Source: Desarmillaria ectypa (taxonomy: Eukaryota; Basidiomycota; Agaricomycetes; Agaricales; Physalacriaceae). From it: DNA of 64,000 nucleotides. How positions within the stretch are numbered: the first letter of the stretch is position 1; every line of letters begins with the position of its first letter. The translations under genes and the position numbers were made by a program. The DNA is taken from contig JAUDYN010000004.1 of NCBI GenBank assembly GCA_030407005.1, forward strand, positions 3,720,001-3,784,000. The letters are read 5' to 3'. The notes under the pieces were generated by a model. It saw only the letters and a list, made by a program, of their open reading frames with translations. It made no database searches and was not told where the DNA came from. This document shows, piece after piece, positions 1 to 11,365 of this stretch.

Positions 1-45
1 CAGGCGCAGAACCGCATTTGTATATTTGACGGCATTCATTTTTTA

Positions 46-1929
46 ATGATGAATAGCTCCCCTCATCCTCGTCGGACACACCGAAAGCGTATCTCGGCTC
101 TCCGTTTGTCGTCCGACACGACGTCAACGCTTCCCGAGTACATCCCTGCCAGCAATTGGCAAAGATCTGAACCAAAGACACCTTCTGACTTGCCGCCGGA
201 TTACCCAGATAGCGCGGAAGAGGCTGACGAAGATACTGATTCAGATTCAGGCCAGGACGTTTACTTGCCTCCACGACCAACTGTTTCAGCAGCGACACCG
301 TCACCGTCACCACGTCGGAAGCGGCGAAATCCCACTCAGAAAAGGAGGCGACCTAGTCCGATATCCACCGATCCTTACTTGGATTCTCTGCTAGAACGCA
401 GTGTTCACGCTTTAGAAATGTCAAACGCGCTATTACAGAGTTCCATGTCTACCCAGACAAGTATGTCGACCTTACTATCGTCAGACTCGCCTGCAGACTC
501 TACCCTAGAGGCCAGTGCGAGAAAGCTGTCGTCGAGAATACGAAGTAACCAAGATATTCATGATGCTTGGGCCGACGATCTCGAAGAGATTAGCCACGGT
601 GTGGATTGTTTGTTCCATGATAGTAGGAGGCAAAATAGCGGGCACTCGTCGAGGTCTGAAGGCAGTATCAGCATGAGCTTGCCCACGTCCAGCTTGCCGC
701 CGGAGATGCATCGACATCTGCATCGAAGGCGTTCGTCCACCGAGTTTCGTACTGCTATCAACGAACCTCACTTACGACTAGAGCCGCAGCCACGTTCACA
801 ATTGGTGTCTCCACCCCCTAGGACTCTGACGCAATACGTTGTTAGCAACGACGACGACAACATGATTATTTTACCTTCAACTCTTGGCCTTCGGTCCGCA
901 CCCTCCGCGTATCCTTCTCCCACATTCCCTGTCCCGACGCCACCGCCTTCATCAGTCCGCGCTTACAACATGCTGTCATCTTTAATGACCCGGCCCTCGT
1001 CATCAGGGTCATCCACTCCCTCATCTACTTTCACGTCACCTCCTTTCCTTATTCGACGCGGTTCAAGCGTTAGTACCGAACGCGGCGGTCATTCCTGTTC
1101 ACCTGTTTCACGTATTAGAATAAATCAGTCCAAATCACCGCACCAATCCAAAACTCCGGATTCTGAACGAAGGACGCTTCCAGAATCACTTTCCATCGAG
1201 ATACGTTCTCGTTCTCGAACTCCAAAGCTTACCATGTCGCCTCGCCGACCTATGACGCCCACTATTGAGGAATCTTCTCCCTCTCCATCTAGTTCATCAG
1301 ACGGCTGCCCCGCCAAGCAGACGGTGAGGTGTCTTCGTAAGATTCTAGATGAACAACCTCCAGCGCCAGGACCTGAACCCAAAAAGGCTCCCAAATTCAT
1401 GCCTATTTCTCCTGCTCCCCTTGCCGAAGCTGGAACTTCCACTGCTACTGCTTCCATATCTCGTCTGTTCACCAAAGCTATCCATTCCTCATCTGCTCGC
1501 CCACCTTCACCGCCTCGGCATTCCGCCCTGAAGCAATCGTCTTCCTCTAACACCACTCCTCGTCCCTCACCCACACCTACGCCCTCCGCTTTAAGCATAC
1601 CCGATTTACTTGGGATTTCCATCGGGGGCACCGTAAGTTCCAGTTCTGGACGCTCGACGCCCAAGCGTATCAGCTTTGCCGAACTGCCAGAGTCATATGC
1701 TGGAACGCGGCCGAGAGGCGAGGGTAGCAAATTTGCAGACAAGCAAAAGAAGCGGAAGAGTAAGCGGAGGGATAAAAGGGCGGAAGAACCACAGAGCTGG
1801 TGGCTGGGATGGTTGATGGGTAACGGGGCTCCCTCAGAGGACCGGATGGAGGATCGTATGAATAGAGGATGGGGCGGAGGACGTATAGGCGGCACTTATG
1901 GGTCTGGAATTGATGATTGGGCTGCTTAA
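46..1929 (+). CDS. Ser/Pro-rich protein of unknown function, 627 aa
   Basis: This is a single open frame from an ATG near the window edge to a TAA. I do not recognise a family. The protein is dominated by Ser, Pro and Thr and is largely low-complexity, with basic clusters near residues 90-103 and 560-575. Two stretches look ordered: a helical segment around residues 115-150 and an acidic-aromatic segment around 175-195 containing WADDLEEISHGVD. The C-terminus carries a motif, PKRISFAELPESYA, then a Lys/Arg cluster, then a Trp-rich patch WWLGWLMG and a Gly-rich tail. That layout suggests a mostly disordered regulatory or scaffold protein with short docking motifs; this is inference. No intron is needed. 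An upstream non-coding exon would lie outside the window. Confidence 0.75.
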   Translation: MMNSSPHPRRTHRKRISALRLSSDTTSTLPEYIPASNWQRSEPKTPSDLPPDYPDSAEEADEDTDSDSGQDVYLPPRPTVSAATPSPSPRRKRRNPTQKRRRPSPISTDPYLDSLLERSVHALEMSNALLQSSMSTQTSMSTLLSSDSPADSTLEASARKLSSRIRSNQDIHDAWADDLEEISHGVDCLFHDSRRQNSGHSSRSEGSISMSLPTSSLPPEMHRHLHRRRSSTEFRTAINEPHLRLEPQPRSQLVSPPPRTLTQYVVSNDDDNMIILPSTLGLRSAPSAYPSPTFPVPTPPPSSVRAYNMLSSLMTRPSSSGSSTPSSTFTSPPFLIRRGSSVSTERGGHSCSPVSRIRINQSKSPHQSKTPDSERRTLPESLSIEIRSRSRTPKLTMSPRRPMTPTIEESSPSPSSSSDGCPAKQTVRCLRKILDEQPPAPGPEPKKAPKFMPISPAPLAEAGTSTATASISRLFTKAIHSSSARPPSPPRHSALKQSSSSNTTPRPSPTPTPSALSIPDLLGISIGGTVSSSSGRSTPKRISFAELPESYAGTRPRGEGSKFADKQKKRKSKRRDKRAEEPQSWWLGWLMGNGAPSEDRMEDRMNRGWGGGRIGGTYGSGIDDWAA

Positions 1930-3365
1930 TGACTTTCATGACTGTGGTACGTTACTTCTTGTTCTGCCGTCTACTGTTCACTGATTATCCCGCGTAGATG
2001 CTTTCTTTGTCTTATAGCTATATTTTTACCCATTCTTGGTCATATCGTTGCATTGCTTCTTATACCATCCCACTTTCACATCTTGTCATCACCCCCTGCA
2101 TGTATCGTGATATCGTCGTAAGGTTTCTGAATTTCACGGTGTACACATTTAATTATCGTTAATTATCTATTAACGCACAGTTGTAGCACTTGTAACGTCG
2201 TGCGTCTTTATGCTCAATCCGAGTTTGACGTCTCAAAATGTAGCACATGCATGTTGAAATAGACAACCATCTAGACAACAAGACCCAAGCATTTATCTTC
2301 TCGACGAACTTGAACTAGGACTTCGCACCCATAGTCACAGATACAGTGACGATTAGCCTTTCCCAGCAAGCATCGAAACTATCGGCAAGGACGAGTGTAC
2401 AAGCCTGTTAGCTACTTAATAGACCTTGTATAACATTGTGAAGACGCCCCCTTGTTAGCCCTGAATAATGTCTACCTCCCTTAATAATTTGCCGCATGTT
2501 GTCGGTGCCAGTTTACCGGCCAAAACACGAAATCCGACGACTCACAAGACCACTATTTATATACACTAACAACACTGCAAAGGATGTACCTCGCCATATG
2601 AGGACTCTGATACAACTATGACTGAAGAATATCGGAGTTGGAGGCGCACGACGTAAGTGTATGCATGATTCTTCGTCAAACGTTCCGTAAGGAGCCTATA
2701 CGCACTTCAGTCTGCCATCCATTGGGAGGACCCTCAGGCCTTGGCCTAGTCTACTTAAACTTCGAGTCTTGGAACAAATGGTGTTCTACTTTCGTGCTAG
2801 TTCTGTTTCTGTCCCAGAAATTGTGATGTCGTATGGACTCAACCGATATTCTCATTATATCGGAACTTTGTCTGGTGCAATACATCCAAAGCATACCCAT
2901 GACCGGAAGACATTCCTGGCGATTCTGTGGTTACATGATTCATTCGTTCGGGTATCTCAACTTTACACCTTCCTGGAAGTATGACGGTGATTATACCCCG
3001 TCCGCTCATCATGTGCGTGCATACACACCAGAATGTAATAGGGTCAAGTCATCCACGAGTCTTCAGAAGTATAAGGTGGGTTTCCGTATGAAACTCTTTG
3101 TGGAGTACTGTGATACGTAGTATTCATTCCGGTGAACCAATGTATATAAATAAGTACCTCTAAACAGACTCGGGTCAAACAAAGAGGCTTCTCAAAGACC
3201 CCCTGACCTCGCGTTTCTTCTGGCCGAAGCTATTACAAAGGTTTTGGTAACCGAGTCGGTCCAGGTGTTAAGATACCGAACCGCCGATACTTTGGAACCC
3301 GGCGACTCACCTTTTGAACTTGCATAAGAGGAGCCCAAGATGCTCTACAAACCGTATTCACGAAT
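1930..3365. other. Intergenic stretch, no supported gene
   Basis: The stretch holds only short overlapping frames. The longest is a 95-codon plus-strand frame at 2833-3120. None shows a recognisable motif, and I could not join them through plausible introns. It probably contains the 3' end of the Ser/Pro-rich gene and the promoter of the tautomerase gene. Confidence 0.5.
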
Positions 3366-3892
3366 ATGCCTCTTCACCGCTTCTATATTCCTGTCGGATT
3401 TTATTCCAAGGAGGATAAAGCCGCTATCGTCAAAGCCGTCCATCAGTGCTATTCCAAACTGCCCAAATTCTATATCGTCGTGATCTTTATTGAGGTGGAC
3501 AATGAGAATTTCTACGTCGGTGGGGAAGTCACCGACAACTTTGTTCGCATAGTGGTGCACCACATGGCCGCCCATTTTAGGTGCGTTTTCAGGTTGCTAC
3601 AATTGGTACACAGTTGAGAAGGTCACGTGTAGTGATGAGCGCAAGAAAGAGTTCAACGAGATATACAACAAGGCATTGGCGCCGTTCACCAAGGAACGAG
3701 GTGCTGACTGGGAGATCCAGGTTGCGGAAATGGACGTGGGTATCTGTATTTTTGTCTTATGGAATGTGGAAGTTGACGAGATTCGTCTTACTCCAGCGAC
3801 GCATGTGGGCGATCAATGGTATCAATCCCCCACCACGATATTCAAAAGCGGAAGCCCTCTGGTACAAGGAGAACATGCCTTCGGAGTATTAG
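3366..3892 (+). CDS. cis-CaaD-like tautomerase family protein, 137 aa
   Basis: Three exons (3366-3580, 3633-3735, 3797-3892) join to 138 codons including the stop; the introns are 52 and 61 nt. The protein begins MPLHRF. Removal of Met exposes Pro1, the catalytic base of the tautomerase superfamily, and this fixes the start. The body carries a beta-strand FYIVVIFIEVD, the segment FVRIVVHHMA with a conserved Arg, and DWEIQVAEMD towards the end. This order matches the fungal family annotated as putative oxalocrotonate tautomerase or cis-3-chloroacrylic acid dehalogenase-like. About 140 aa is the usual family length. The natural substrate is unknown for most fungal members. The gene stands alone between two gene-poor stretches, so context gives no hint. 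Confidence 0.9.
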
Positions 3893-4709
3893 ATTATGTG
3901 ACAAGAGGAAGACGAGCAGTTAATCATGCATAACACACAAACATACTTCGTGCCAAGGCTATGAATATTAGCATGTCTGGGAAAGAATTGGAATTTACAC
4001 AGCTAGCGATGGTCTCGCCCAGTCCTTCAGCGGCGCGCGGGTACATGTTCCTGTCACTACTGCAAAGTTAATCCTTCAAGGAATACGATAATAGTAAGAC
4101 AGCGTACTGTTCAAGCACTTCATGCAACGGTTGATTGAGCCTGTCCTTGAGTCCCAATTCCATGCCTGGGTCGACCACCTACATTCATGAGCTCCTAAAT
4201 GGAAGCTCCGGACACGACAATCTCGCATGGCAGAAGTCCACCATTTTGAACGACGCGGGTTTCCTCGAGCACTAGGTCCAAACAAGTTACCAGAGACGAA
4301 GAATGATTGAAACTGTTGGCAGCTATGAAATTGGAACCCCTCAAAGCTATGGGGCGTATGTCTGACCATTGGCCGTAGATAATGGATGAGCGGGGACTCA
4401 TTCAAGATTTTCTTGTGCATCAAAATACCAACAGATAGTTTGTCGCACTTTCATGTGTTCTTTCCAATATTCTTTTCCCGAGTGATGCAGATCAAACCTC
4501 GTAGCACAGAGCCTGAAGTTTATGATTTTTTGATCAAGCCATATTCCATCAGTGATACCAACATAGGCATGGTCCAGCGATATACAGAAGGACATTTTCG
4601 TAATGTCAAGTGGTTCCTTTGAAGGCGGTGACAAGCTGAAGGACTGTTATTGATTTTAGCTATTGCACTTTCGCTCATGACATCTAAAATGGACGTACAT
4701 CCCATGCTC
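3893..4709. other. Intergenic stretch, no supported gene
   Basis: Several minus-strand frames of 60-115 codons overlap one another in 4076-4705. None has recognisable motifs or a convincing splice pattern. The stretch separates two genes that converge, the tautomerase (+) and the NDUFAF3-like gene (-), so it should mainly hold two 3' ends. Confidence 0.5.
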
Positions 4710-5375
4710 TTATTTTGATGGTAGAAAGGTCTTTTGCCATAAGTGAGGTGAAAGAGGAAGTAAGGCAGCCGCTACACGTCGGCCTTCCTCCGCCAATACG
4801 TTATACGTCGAACATGCGTTTTTCTGAAGAGAGAAGGGATAAGATAATGGAGAATCAAGAAACATGGTAAACGCACGGTGTCCATAGTATCCACTTGGAC
4901 GCCCAGTTGGCTCATGTATGTCCGAATAAATTGCGGTGGCTGCACTAATCGCGCACCCGTACCGAGAAGTAATATTTCTACTAATTATTAGCACATGTAA
5001 TCCAGAAAACAAGATAAAAAACGGACCAGGTCTGGGAAAAACAAGGTCAAAAATCTCCAGGTGTTCCTTCCTCCATCCCTCCCACAACGTCTGCGGTACA
5101 TCCCATAGAAACACTTGTCCCTCCAGAAAAATGCATGCCGAAGGTAGGACAAGTCCGTCGACTAGCTGGATACCTTGATTGGTTATCCTCTTGACTTGCA
5201 CAGCTGGTGGATTGTCGTCGGCGAGGATGTTGGTCAATCCCCTGCCTCTATCGTGATCATTCAAGCTTTTCCAGCGTGGGCTTGAGTGGAAAAGGCGAGA
5301 TGGAGGGCAACTGAATGCTCGTTGCTGAGCGGGAGTGAGAATATTAGCGCGTCGTAGACAGTTCATCGTAAGCAA
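4710..5375 (-). CDS. NDUFAF3: NDUFAF3-like mitochondrial complex I assembly factor, 187 aa
   Basis: Three exons on the minus strand (5375-5027, 4977-4877, 4823-4710) give 188 codons including the stop; the introns are 49 and 53 nt. The N-terminus is rich in Arg, Ser and Ala with FHSSPRW, a typical mitochondrial presequence. The core is the Mth938/DUF498-like fold: ITNQGIQLVDG, then the segment leading to FPRPEILLLGTG across intron 1, then TYNVLAEEGRRVAAALLP. These match NDUFAF3, which acts with NDUFAF4 in early complex I assembly in the matrix. The unspliced frame stays open through both introns but loses the conserved PEILLLGTG motif, so the spliced model is preferred. The gene lies 124 bp downstream of the EVE gene on the same strand. 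Confidence 0.92.
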   Translation of the reverse strand: MLTMNCLRRANILTPAQQRAFSCPPSRLFHSSPRWKSLNDHDRGRGLTNILADDNPPAVQVKRITNQGIQLVDGLVLPSACIFLEGQVFLWDVPQTLWEGWRKEHLEIFDLVFPRPGPFFILFSGLHVLIISRNITSRYGCAISAATAIYSDIHEPTGRPSGYYGHRAFTMFLDSPLSYPFSLQKNACSTYNVLAEEGRRVAAALLPLSPHLWQKTFLPSK

Positions 5376-5499
5376 GACAGAAAGAGATAAAATGACGTCA
5401 CGGCCGCATCCTCAAATAAAAGCATGTGATTGGACAACGGTAGAATACACAAAACGTTCAAAAGTACAATTGGAAAATACAGACATATAACAGAAAAAC

Positions 5500-6796
5500 T
5501 TAGACATTTGCATCAGGAGCTGGGTGACGCCTAGACGACCTACGAGGACGCCGACTGTCGTCTGGAGGTGTGGCCGCTTTTCGTTTCTTCCCTCGCTTCG
5601 AAGTTGGCTTCGACGGTTCATCATCATTCCCTTCCTCCCCAGACTGATCATCCTTATTCTTTGTAGCGAATTTCTTCGATTTTTTACTAGAAGTAGTGGC
5701 TGTTGTCTGTCTCTTCTGCTCCGGTTTCGTATCCAGATCCTCCCAGCCTCCTTGTTCTGACAAAAGTGTGATCGCATCCCAGGCTTTCTTATCTACACGC
5801 TGAACGCTTAGACGTCCACGTGTGACGAGGTCCATAACTAAGAAGTGTTTAACGCAGAAGAACACGCAGAAGCAGACAGACCTACATCGAATAGCTTCTA
5901 CGTCAGACTGACTGATATAGCGGACCTTTTCGGGCATAGATTCGACACTGTCGGAATTCATACGGGAACTTACGTAGCGCAAGAAGGATAGGGGAACGAA
6001 GTGCTGTGCTCGGGCGGTAAACTTGAGGTCGACCATGAACCACCTAGGTTTCTCCTTGTCTGATTTCTAGGAAAATCTTACAATGAATGATATGATAAAA
6101 TGTAGGAATGGGACATACAGGGTCGAAGTAAGGGTGCGAACTTGACGTACAACGTCTATCAGTGTGTATGTGACAACACAGACGTGAACAACATACGGAT
6201 CCCAAGCAGTGTCTGCGCTCCACGATTGATATTGAGCATTCGCGAATTCAAGTGGTCATGGTAATGTCCACCTACAATCAGGATACGCTTCCTTAACTAC
6301 CTGTGAGAACAGCATAAACGAAAATAAGCGGTACGAAGACAGGATTGGCAGACCTCAGCGAACGCCGCGATTCCTTGATACCATAACGCGTCATAATTCA
6401 ATCCATGTTGGAAAAAGAGGAGACAGACCAGGAACTTTGCAATTTGAATGGTAGAAAAGAGCCTGGAACGTGTCAGCGCGTTGACTGAAAACAATGGCGG
6501 CACTGGACTTCTCCTACCTTGTCCCCAACCTTCATCTCCTTTATGAGATTTCTCGCCTCATAGTTACGAACACCTTCCCACGATGATGTGCCAAGTGTCT
6601 CAAAATCGTCGACGCTGAACTGCCGGGAAGTCAATACTAAGGCCCAACAGCAGTCATTAAGAGTGACTTCACCTGCAATATCTTGAATATCAGCCAACCA
6701 AACTCGGAAACGGGATGTTACCTTTACATCTTTTCCCTTCACGAGCCGGGAGTCAGGCTCTGCTTTGAGCAACCAAAATTTCTCGGGTTCGGACAT
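5500..6796 (-). CDS. EVE-domain protein (THYN1-like) with basic C-terminal tail, 273 aa
   Basis: Nine exons on the minus strand sum to 274 codons including the stop: 6796-6722, 6619-6518, 6462-6429, 6373-6354, 6300-6272, 6217-6197, 6140-6119, 6066-5886, 5837-5500. Four to six of them are only 20-34 nt. The start MSEPEKFWLLKAEPDSR is the classic beginning of the EVE (DUF55) fold. It is followed by FSVDDFE, WEGVRNYEARN, ALFYHSNCK, GIAAFAEVV, WFMVDLKF and LVTRGRLSVQ, in the same order as human THYN1. EVE domains resemble PUA and YTH folds and bind modified nucleotides. The last 70 residues are a Lys/Arg/Ser-rich extension that looks nuclear and is not part of the fold. The start codon faces a tRNA-Cys 91 bp away. 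Confidence 0.93.
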
Positions 6797-6887
6797 GACT
6801 AGGAAGGTATAAGAACGTCAAGGGGCCTGGCTTGGAATGCTTAAAAAGTATTAAATATAAAAATACAAAATTTCCATATGTTGGCAT

Positions 6888-6971
6888 GACTCCATAGCTA
6901 AGTGGTTATAGCATGAGATTGCAGCTTATAGTGCTATCTCGGGGTCGCGTGTTCGAGTCACGCTGGGGTCT
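6888..6971 (+). tRNA. tRNA-Cys (GCA) with an 11-nt intron
   Basis: The acceptor strands GACTCCA and TGGGGTC pair fully with one G-U. The D stem is GCTA/TAGC. The anticodon stem is TGAGA/TCTCG. The T arm is GCGTG-TTCGAGT-CACGC and the discriminator base is T. The anticodon loop reads TT-GCA-G followed by CTTATAGTGCT and then A. Removing those 11 nt at the canonical position after base 37 restores a 7-nt loop. Anticodon GCA decodes UGC/UGU. The mature length is normal at 73 nt before CCA addition. The gene is head-to-head with the EVE gene. Confidence 0.92.
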
Positions 6972-7521
6972 CATGGGCAGTCTTGTTGCATTTTTGTTAA
7001 CGGACATTGCAGTCAACGCCGAACAACTCAAAAGTTAGCTTTCGATTTTGCGATTCAGGGACTAATTATTAACCCTTTTCCGAGTCCAGACTCCGAACTT
7101 TGACATAGTCCGTGTGCGCGTTGCACAACATACCGGCTGAAATAAAATGCAGACTGATAATTGACATCGCTTTTGGTAAGAAAGATAAGTACTCAGAGTC
7201 AACTCATGAGATTCAGCACCGTAACAGTGTCCATATGACTGTCTTTACCAGTCGTCCAGCAGCGTCATTGATTTAGGCTACCACAACACCATCTATCTAT
7301 GAAACCAAGCCTGAGTCGTCCTGCTCCCTCGCTCTGTCCTCGAAGTATCCACACTAGTTGAATTCCCCTGTTAGAAGCGGCGCCATATAGTGCTGCCATC
7401 AAACTGTTGCTGCCTCGTGAAGAACAGCCTACGACAATGAACATAAGTAAAGTGGTGCGTGTCCCTGATTTCAAGTTGATACAAACGCAGCAGTCGTTCT
7501 TACAAGGAAAAAACAAGGAAC
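6972..7521. other. Intergenic stretch between tRNA-Cys and RRP7
   Basis: No gene is supported. A 106-codon minus-strand frame at 7265-7585 only shadows the RRP7 end. The sequence should contain the polymerase III terminator region of the tRNA and the 3' untranslated region of RRP7. Confidence 0.5.
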
Positions 7522-8531
7522 CTAATAAGGCTTGAAACGCCGTGAAGCTTTCAGCTTCTCTACCTTTGCCTTCGTCTCTTCCCAATTCTGCTTAAGCTTC
7601 ATCAAATCTGCAAACAGAAACGTAAGGGAAAAAAGTGGGTAAATGAACACAGAAAGAAACGCATACCATTCCGCTGCTTCTCAGCTTTCTGGAACGCGTA
7701 AAACTCAGTCTTCTCCTTGCTCTCCTTTTTCTTCCGGTTCCTACTACTCGTCTCGCCACTCCGTTGGAACTTCTTACTCGCCACAGCAACACCACCACCC
7801 AGAGTCTGGCCGTACGCTCCGCCTCTCGTAACAAGCGTGAACCCATCTTCGTCAACAATAGCCTCCCCCTTGCGGTACTTTGATTTCTGCTTCGCTTTAG
7901 CCAACTCGAACTCGTACAACTCCATTGCCGAGTCAGCATACGTGCGCACAGCGTCAAGTGGAGGCCGCAATGAGTCATACAAGGTCAAATAATGAGCCAG
8001 TCCTGAGGGCTCATCTGACGTCGGCCAAGAACGAGGCTTAGTTGGTGGTACAAGCGCGCGCTCCAGCGAGGAAGAGTCAAGAAAAACAACATGCGCTGTT
8101 TGACCTGTGTGCCGCAGGGTCCGAAGAGGTTTTACAGGAAGCGGGACGACCCGAGGGGGCTGAGGGGGCTTGGTTTTGTTGAGTCGCCGTCGTTTCTTCG
8201 GTTGGGTATCCTCTCCTTCTGCAACTACTCCTTCAGTCTCCATGTCTCCTTCCTCATCGCTCTCGCTATCGTCACTTTCCTCCACCGTATCCTTCACCTG
8301 GGCATCCTCTGAGAAAGAAACCCTTTCTACTGTTCCGTGAGGTTTGAATAATAGCGAAAGCTCGCGTTCCGTCGCATCTGGCGGTATATTTGCCAAAAAT
8401 AGTGTGCGGCCTACAGGCCACAGCTGTTTGGCGGATTTTTTGGACCCCTCATGAGCACGTGCATAGATATAGTGTATCACAGATGAGGAATAAGAGACTG
8501 GCAACGGCACGAATCCGCCAACGGTCGACAT
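7522..8531 (-). CDS. RRP7: Ribosomal RNA-processing protein 7 (Rrp7) homologue, 316 aa
   Basis: Two exons (8531-7667 and 7607-7522) sum to 317 codons including the stop; the single intron is 59 nt. The N-terminal half carries an RRM-like module: TLFLANIPPDATERELSLLF, then GTVERVSF and later AHVVFLDSSSLERAL. An acidic insertion and a basic stretch interrupt it, as is usual for this family. The C-terminus is the hallmark Rrp7 helix, EFYAFQKAEKQR followed across the intron by ASRRFKPY at the very end. Yeast Rrp7 works with Utp22 in the UTP-C/CURI module of the small-subunit processome in the nucleolus. The spliced second exon is needed to reach the conserved KFKPY-type end, which supports the model strongly. 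Confidence 0.94.
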
Positions 8532-9218
8532 ATGAGTGATGCAGAGACGAAATCCGAAGTCGGAAAAATGCCCGCCTCAGAGCGCGGCAACAGCCGAGAT
8601 AAATTTAGCTATGCCTCCCATGCAAGTCCTCTATCCACATGGGTGATCGGCATGTGCAAATGAATCACGATGTGCAAATTTCGACATAGCACGGCTTTCT
8701 CTAAACCGACAAATAAAATTATTGTGCACTGTTAGTTAGACAGTTTCATTGGGTCCTCAGAAAAAAAGAACCAAAGCCAACAAGTAGCCAGAACGTCTGC
8801 AAACCAAAATTCGCACAATCCATTTCACATGCCGACCACGGATGACAAGTACAGCTTCACAGCAAGTGTCCGCCGCGGTGCCGGCGCCCACTGGGGAAGT
8901 CCGGTCCGGTTGGGTTGCTGGAAGCTGCCGACGATCTTTCCCGGTTGAAACCTGACCAACTTGATGCCGAGCGGCGACATGTGGATATCGAATGTCACGC
9001 AATAAAGTCAACAAACTGTTGCCTCAGAGGTCGGAATGTTGGTTTTAAAAATGAGATCTTATACAGCATGGAAAACATATAGTGTCGAGTTTCCGATTTG
9101 AGAAATGACTGATATGTTTCAGCGCGGATCATAACAGGCATCCACACTCATCAGACTCACTGTTGAGATTGGTAAGTGCTGTGCTGCTGACTCTTACTCC
9201 TAGTAATTTCTTTCAAAA
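8532..9218. other. Intergenic stretch, no supported gene
   Basis: One 85-codon minus-strand frame (8757-9014) is present without recognisable motifs. The stretch lies between the RRP7 start and the end of the kinase-fold gene and is otherwise featureless to the eye. Confidence 0.45.
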
Positions 9219-11365
9219 TTAGTATACCTGTATGCTCTCCGAGCGCAATGTAACCGACATCCCCCCACTTTTAACATGATTTGGACCCGGCAATGTTTGC
9301 ACCTGCGAGCCAAAGTGAAGTTGGTGCATCTTCGGACAGGTTGGAGAAAGGGATGACTGGCGAGGATGCGTCGCCAATGATGAAGATTCAGAATAAGCAC
9401 CATCTGAGGCAGGAAAAATATTTGTCCGATTTTACGCATCTCAGCTACCCACCATCATAGAACAGTTTGTCAATCATAAAAATATCATGAGCCTTGTACA
9501 CTTTCTCCATCGCCCCTACCCCCGGTGCCCATTGTATTTTTTCGGACAGCCGCATCGGGTACTCTGCCTCACCATCCTTCCCAGCCCAATCAAAATCAAT
9601 CAGCTTAACTTTATCATCTTGCGTGACCATGATATTCTGGCGCCGTAAGTCACCGAATACAAACCCGTGGTCATGCAGTCTGCATACAGCCTCACGTACC
9701 GAGGTGACAAACGATTCCGGTGCCTTTCGACCTTGGTATTGAACAAACGCGTTGGTACCCTCCACCTCTTCCATCACCACCATGCGAAGACTACCATATG
9801 AAGGCGCGTCGGTAGAAGAATCAAGAGGACCATGATAAAGGAGCTTGGGGGCCAAATCGGCATCAGCGAGAAGTCGATGTGCCTCACCCCCATATTGCTC
9901 CACGAACTTGACAACAATACGAGTGCGAGAAGGGTCTGCTGTTTCTGCGAGAAACGTGACACAGAGGGTATCTTGTGGATCCATCGGGCGGAGATAGCGA
10001 AAAGAGGTAGTCGAATTGTTCGAGATATAGCTGTTGATATGAGGGAAGTAGCGAGGGTGCTCCATCGAGGTTACAGGTACAGAAGGTATGATCAGTGTAT
10101 CCCAGTAGTTTGCCAACGAGGTAAGATAGTTACCGAAGACGTAAAAGAGTCGGGCTATCCGTCGGTAATGTGGGCTGTCCAGACGAAGATTGACGACCCT
10201 AATGAGATCCGTCAATGGTTCGATGATCAATTTGTCGGTAAAGACGGCGCCGAAGACAGCCATCCAAGGGCCTGCAGCTGCGAAGATAAGAGTAGGGCAG
10301 CAGGTTGCATTTCTGTAATTAGTGCGCTAGTAAAAGAACGGTCAGCTTGGACGTAACGGACAACATTCAGATTTACATTTGTTTGCGCCCAAAAGTGGAG
10401 GACAGACAAACCGCCCTGGATAGAGGGGTCGGACCCTCCCGTTCCTATCTCATCTTTGACCTCGCTCAGCGAAAGCGCCACGCTCTCTCCTTCCACTACG
10501 TGCGCGGGTCGATGTAGAACGGTACCATCAGGCTCGGAACAAGATTTTCTCTTCGACGCTTTTCTCCCTTCCTGGCGTCTGAATAAATAGCCGAGGACAC
10601 GTCAACGACCTTCACCGTGGAGCGTAAGACTTTTTGAGGTACTGGGAGATCCACATTGGCAAACTGCGTCCTGAATTGGGCAAAGACAGGATGATATAAA
10701 GCAATAGGTGGACCCTCGGTGTTCTGAGGTTTGTCAAAGTCGTAACGGCCATCGAATACTGGTCTTGGCTTCCCTTGGTGATCTTTGTACTCCGTCGACT
10801 TGGCCTGCTGGGAAGGAGTTGGTCCTCTGAGAATCTCTGAAAGCGTCTCTTGAAAGTCTAACTTGAAGTAAAACAACAGCCTGCAGCCAGATCAGCGCCG
10901 GACGCGTACTACGAGGTATCAGATCACGGATTTGATCCAGCATCTCTTCTAGCTCAAGAACGACGACGAAATCGAGTAAAGCCTGACCAGCTTCGTTTTT
11001 GCTAAGCATAGAAAGCTCGTCTGCAGATAGTAGGCGGGTTGCACGGCTCTCGATAGGGCCAGAGAGTGGGCTACGGTTGTTCTCCCAGTCGGACACGGAC
11101 ATCGGTTCATCCAACTAATGATGCAAAGTTGAACTAGGATTTTGACAGTATAAGGACAGGCACGTACCTTCCAGAGTTGGATCCTGTCTAGTTCCCATTT
11201 ACCAACTCGCTGGAACCTGTGCACATCTTTGACTCGCGCGAAGACAGTGTCTACGGCTTCAGCAACATAAGCTACCCTTGGTCTCATCAATAATTTGACG
11301 AGAACTGCAGGTATATACTGTTTAGATGTGGGGGGATCATAGATGCCACAGAAAAAGGGTTCCAT
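9219..11365 (-). CDS. Fungal kinase-fold protein with an apparent frameshift
   Basis: Exon 1 is 11365-11168 and exon 2 begins at 11114. A further intron near 10.9 kb has uncertain ends. Another removes 10376-10327, and a last intron 9452-9404 carries the reading frame to a TAA at 9219; read without it the frame stops at 9445. The C-terminal third has kinase-fold motifs: VVMEEVEGTNAF (hinge region), GDLRRQNIMV (catalytic loop, HRD-like Asp, Arg-rich) and KLIDFDWAG (DFG-like, here DFD). The N-terminal two thirds, with MVPFYIDPR, GGSDPSIQGGLSVLHFWAQ and AAAGPWMAVFGAVFTDK, match proteins I associate with Agaricomycetes genomes and no defined function. At about 10496-10503 the frame must shift by one base between YIDPR and VVEGESVALSLS, with no usable intron that keeps both halves. 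This may be a sequencing error or a broken gene. Confidence 0.65.

Noticed and set aside
505..1895. Long minus-strand frames opposite the first gene, including one of 256 codons
   Set aside because: They are antisense shadows of the Ser/Pro-rich gene: composition is odd, there are no motifs, and the plus frame runs the full length.
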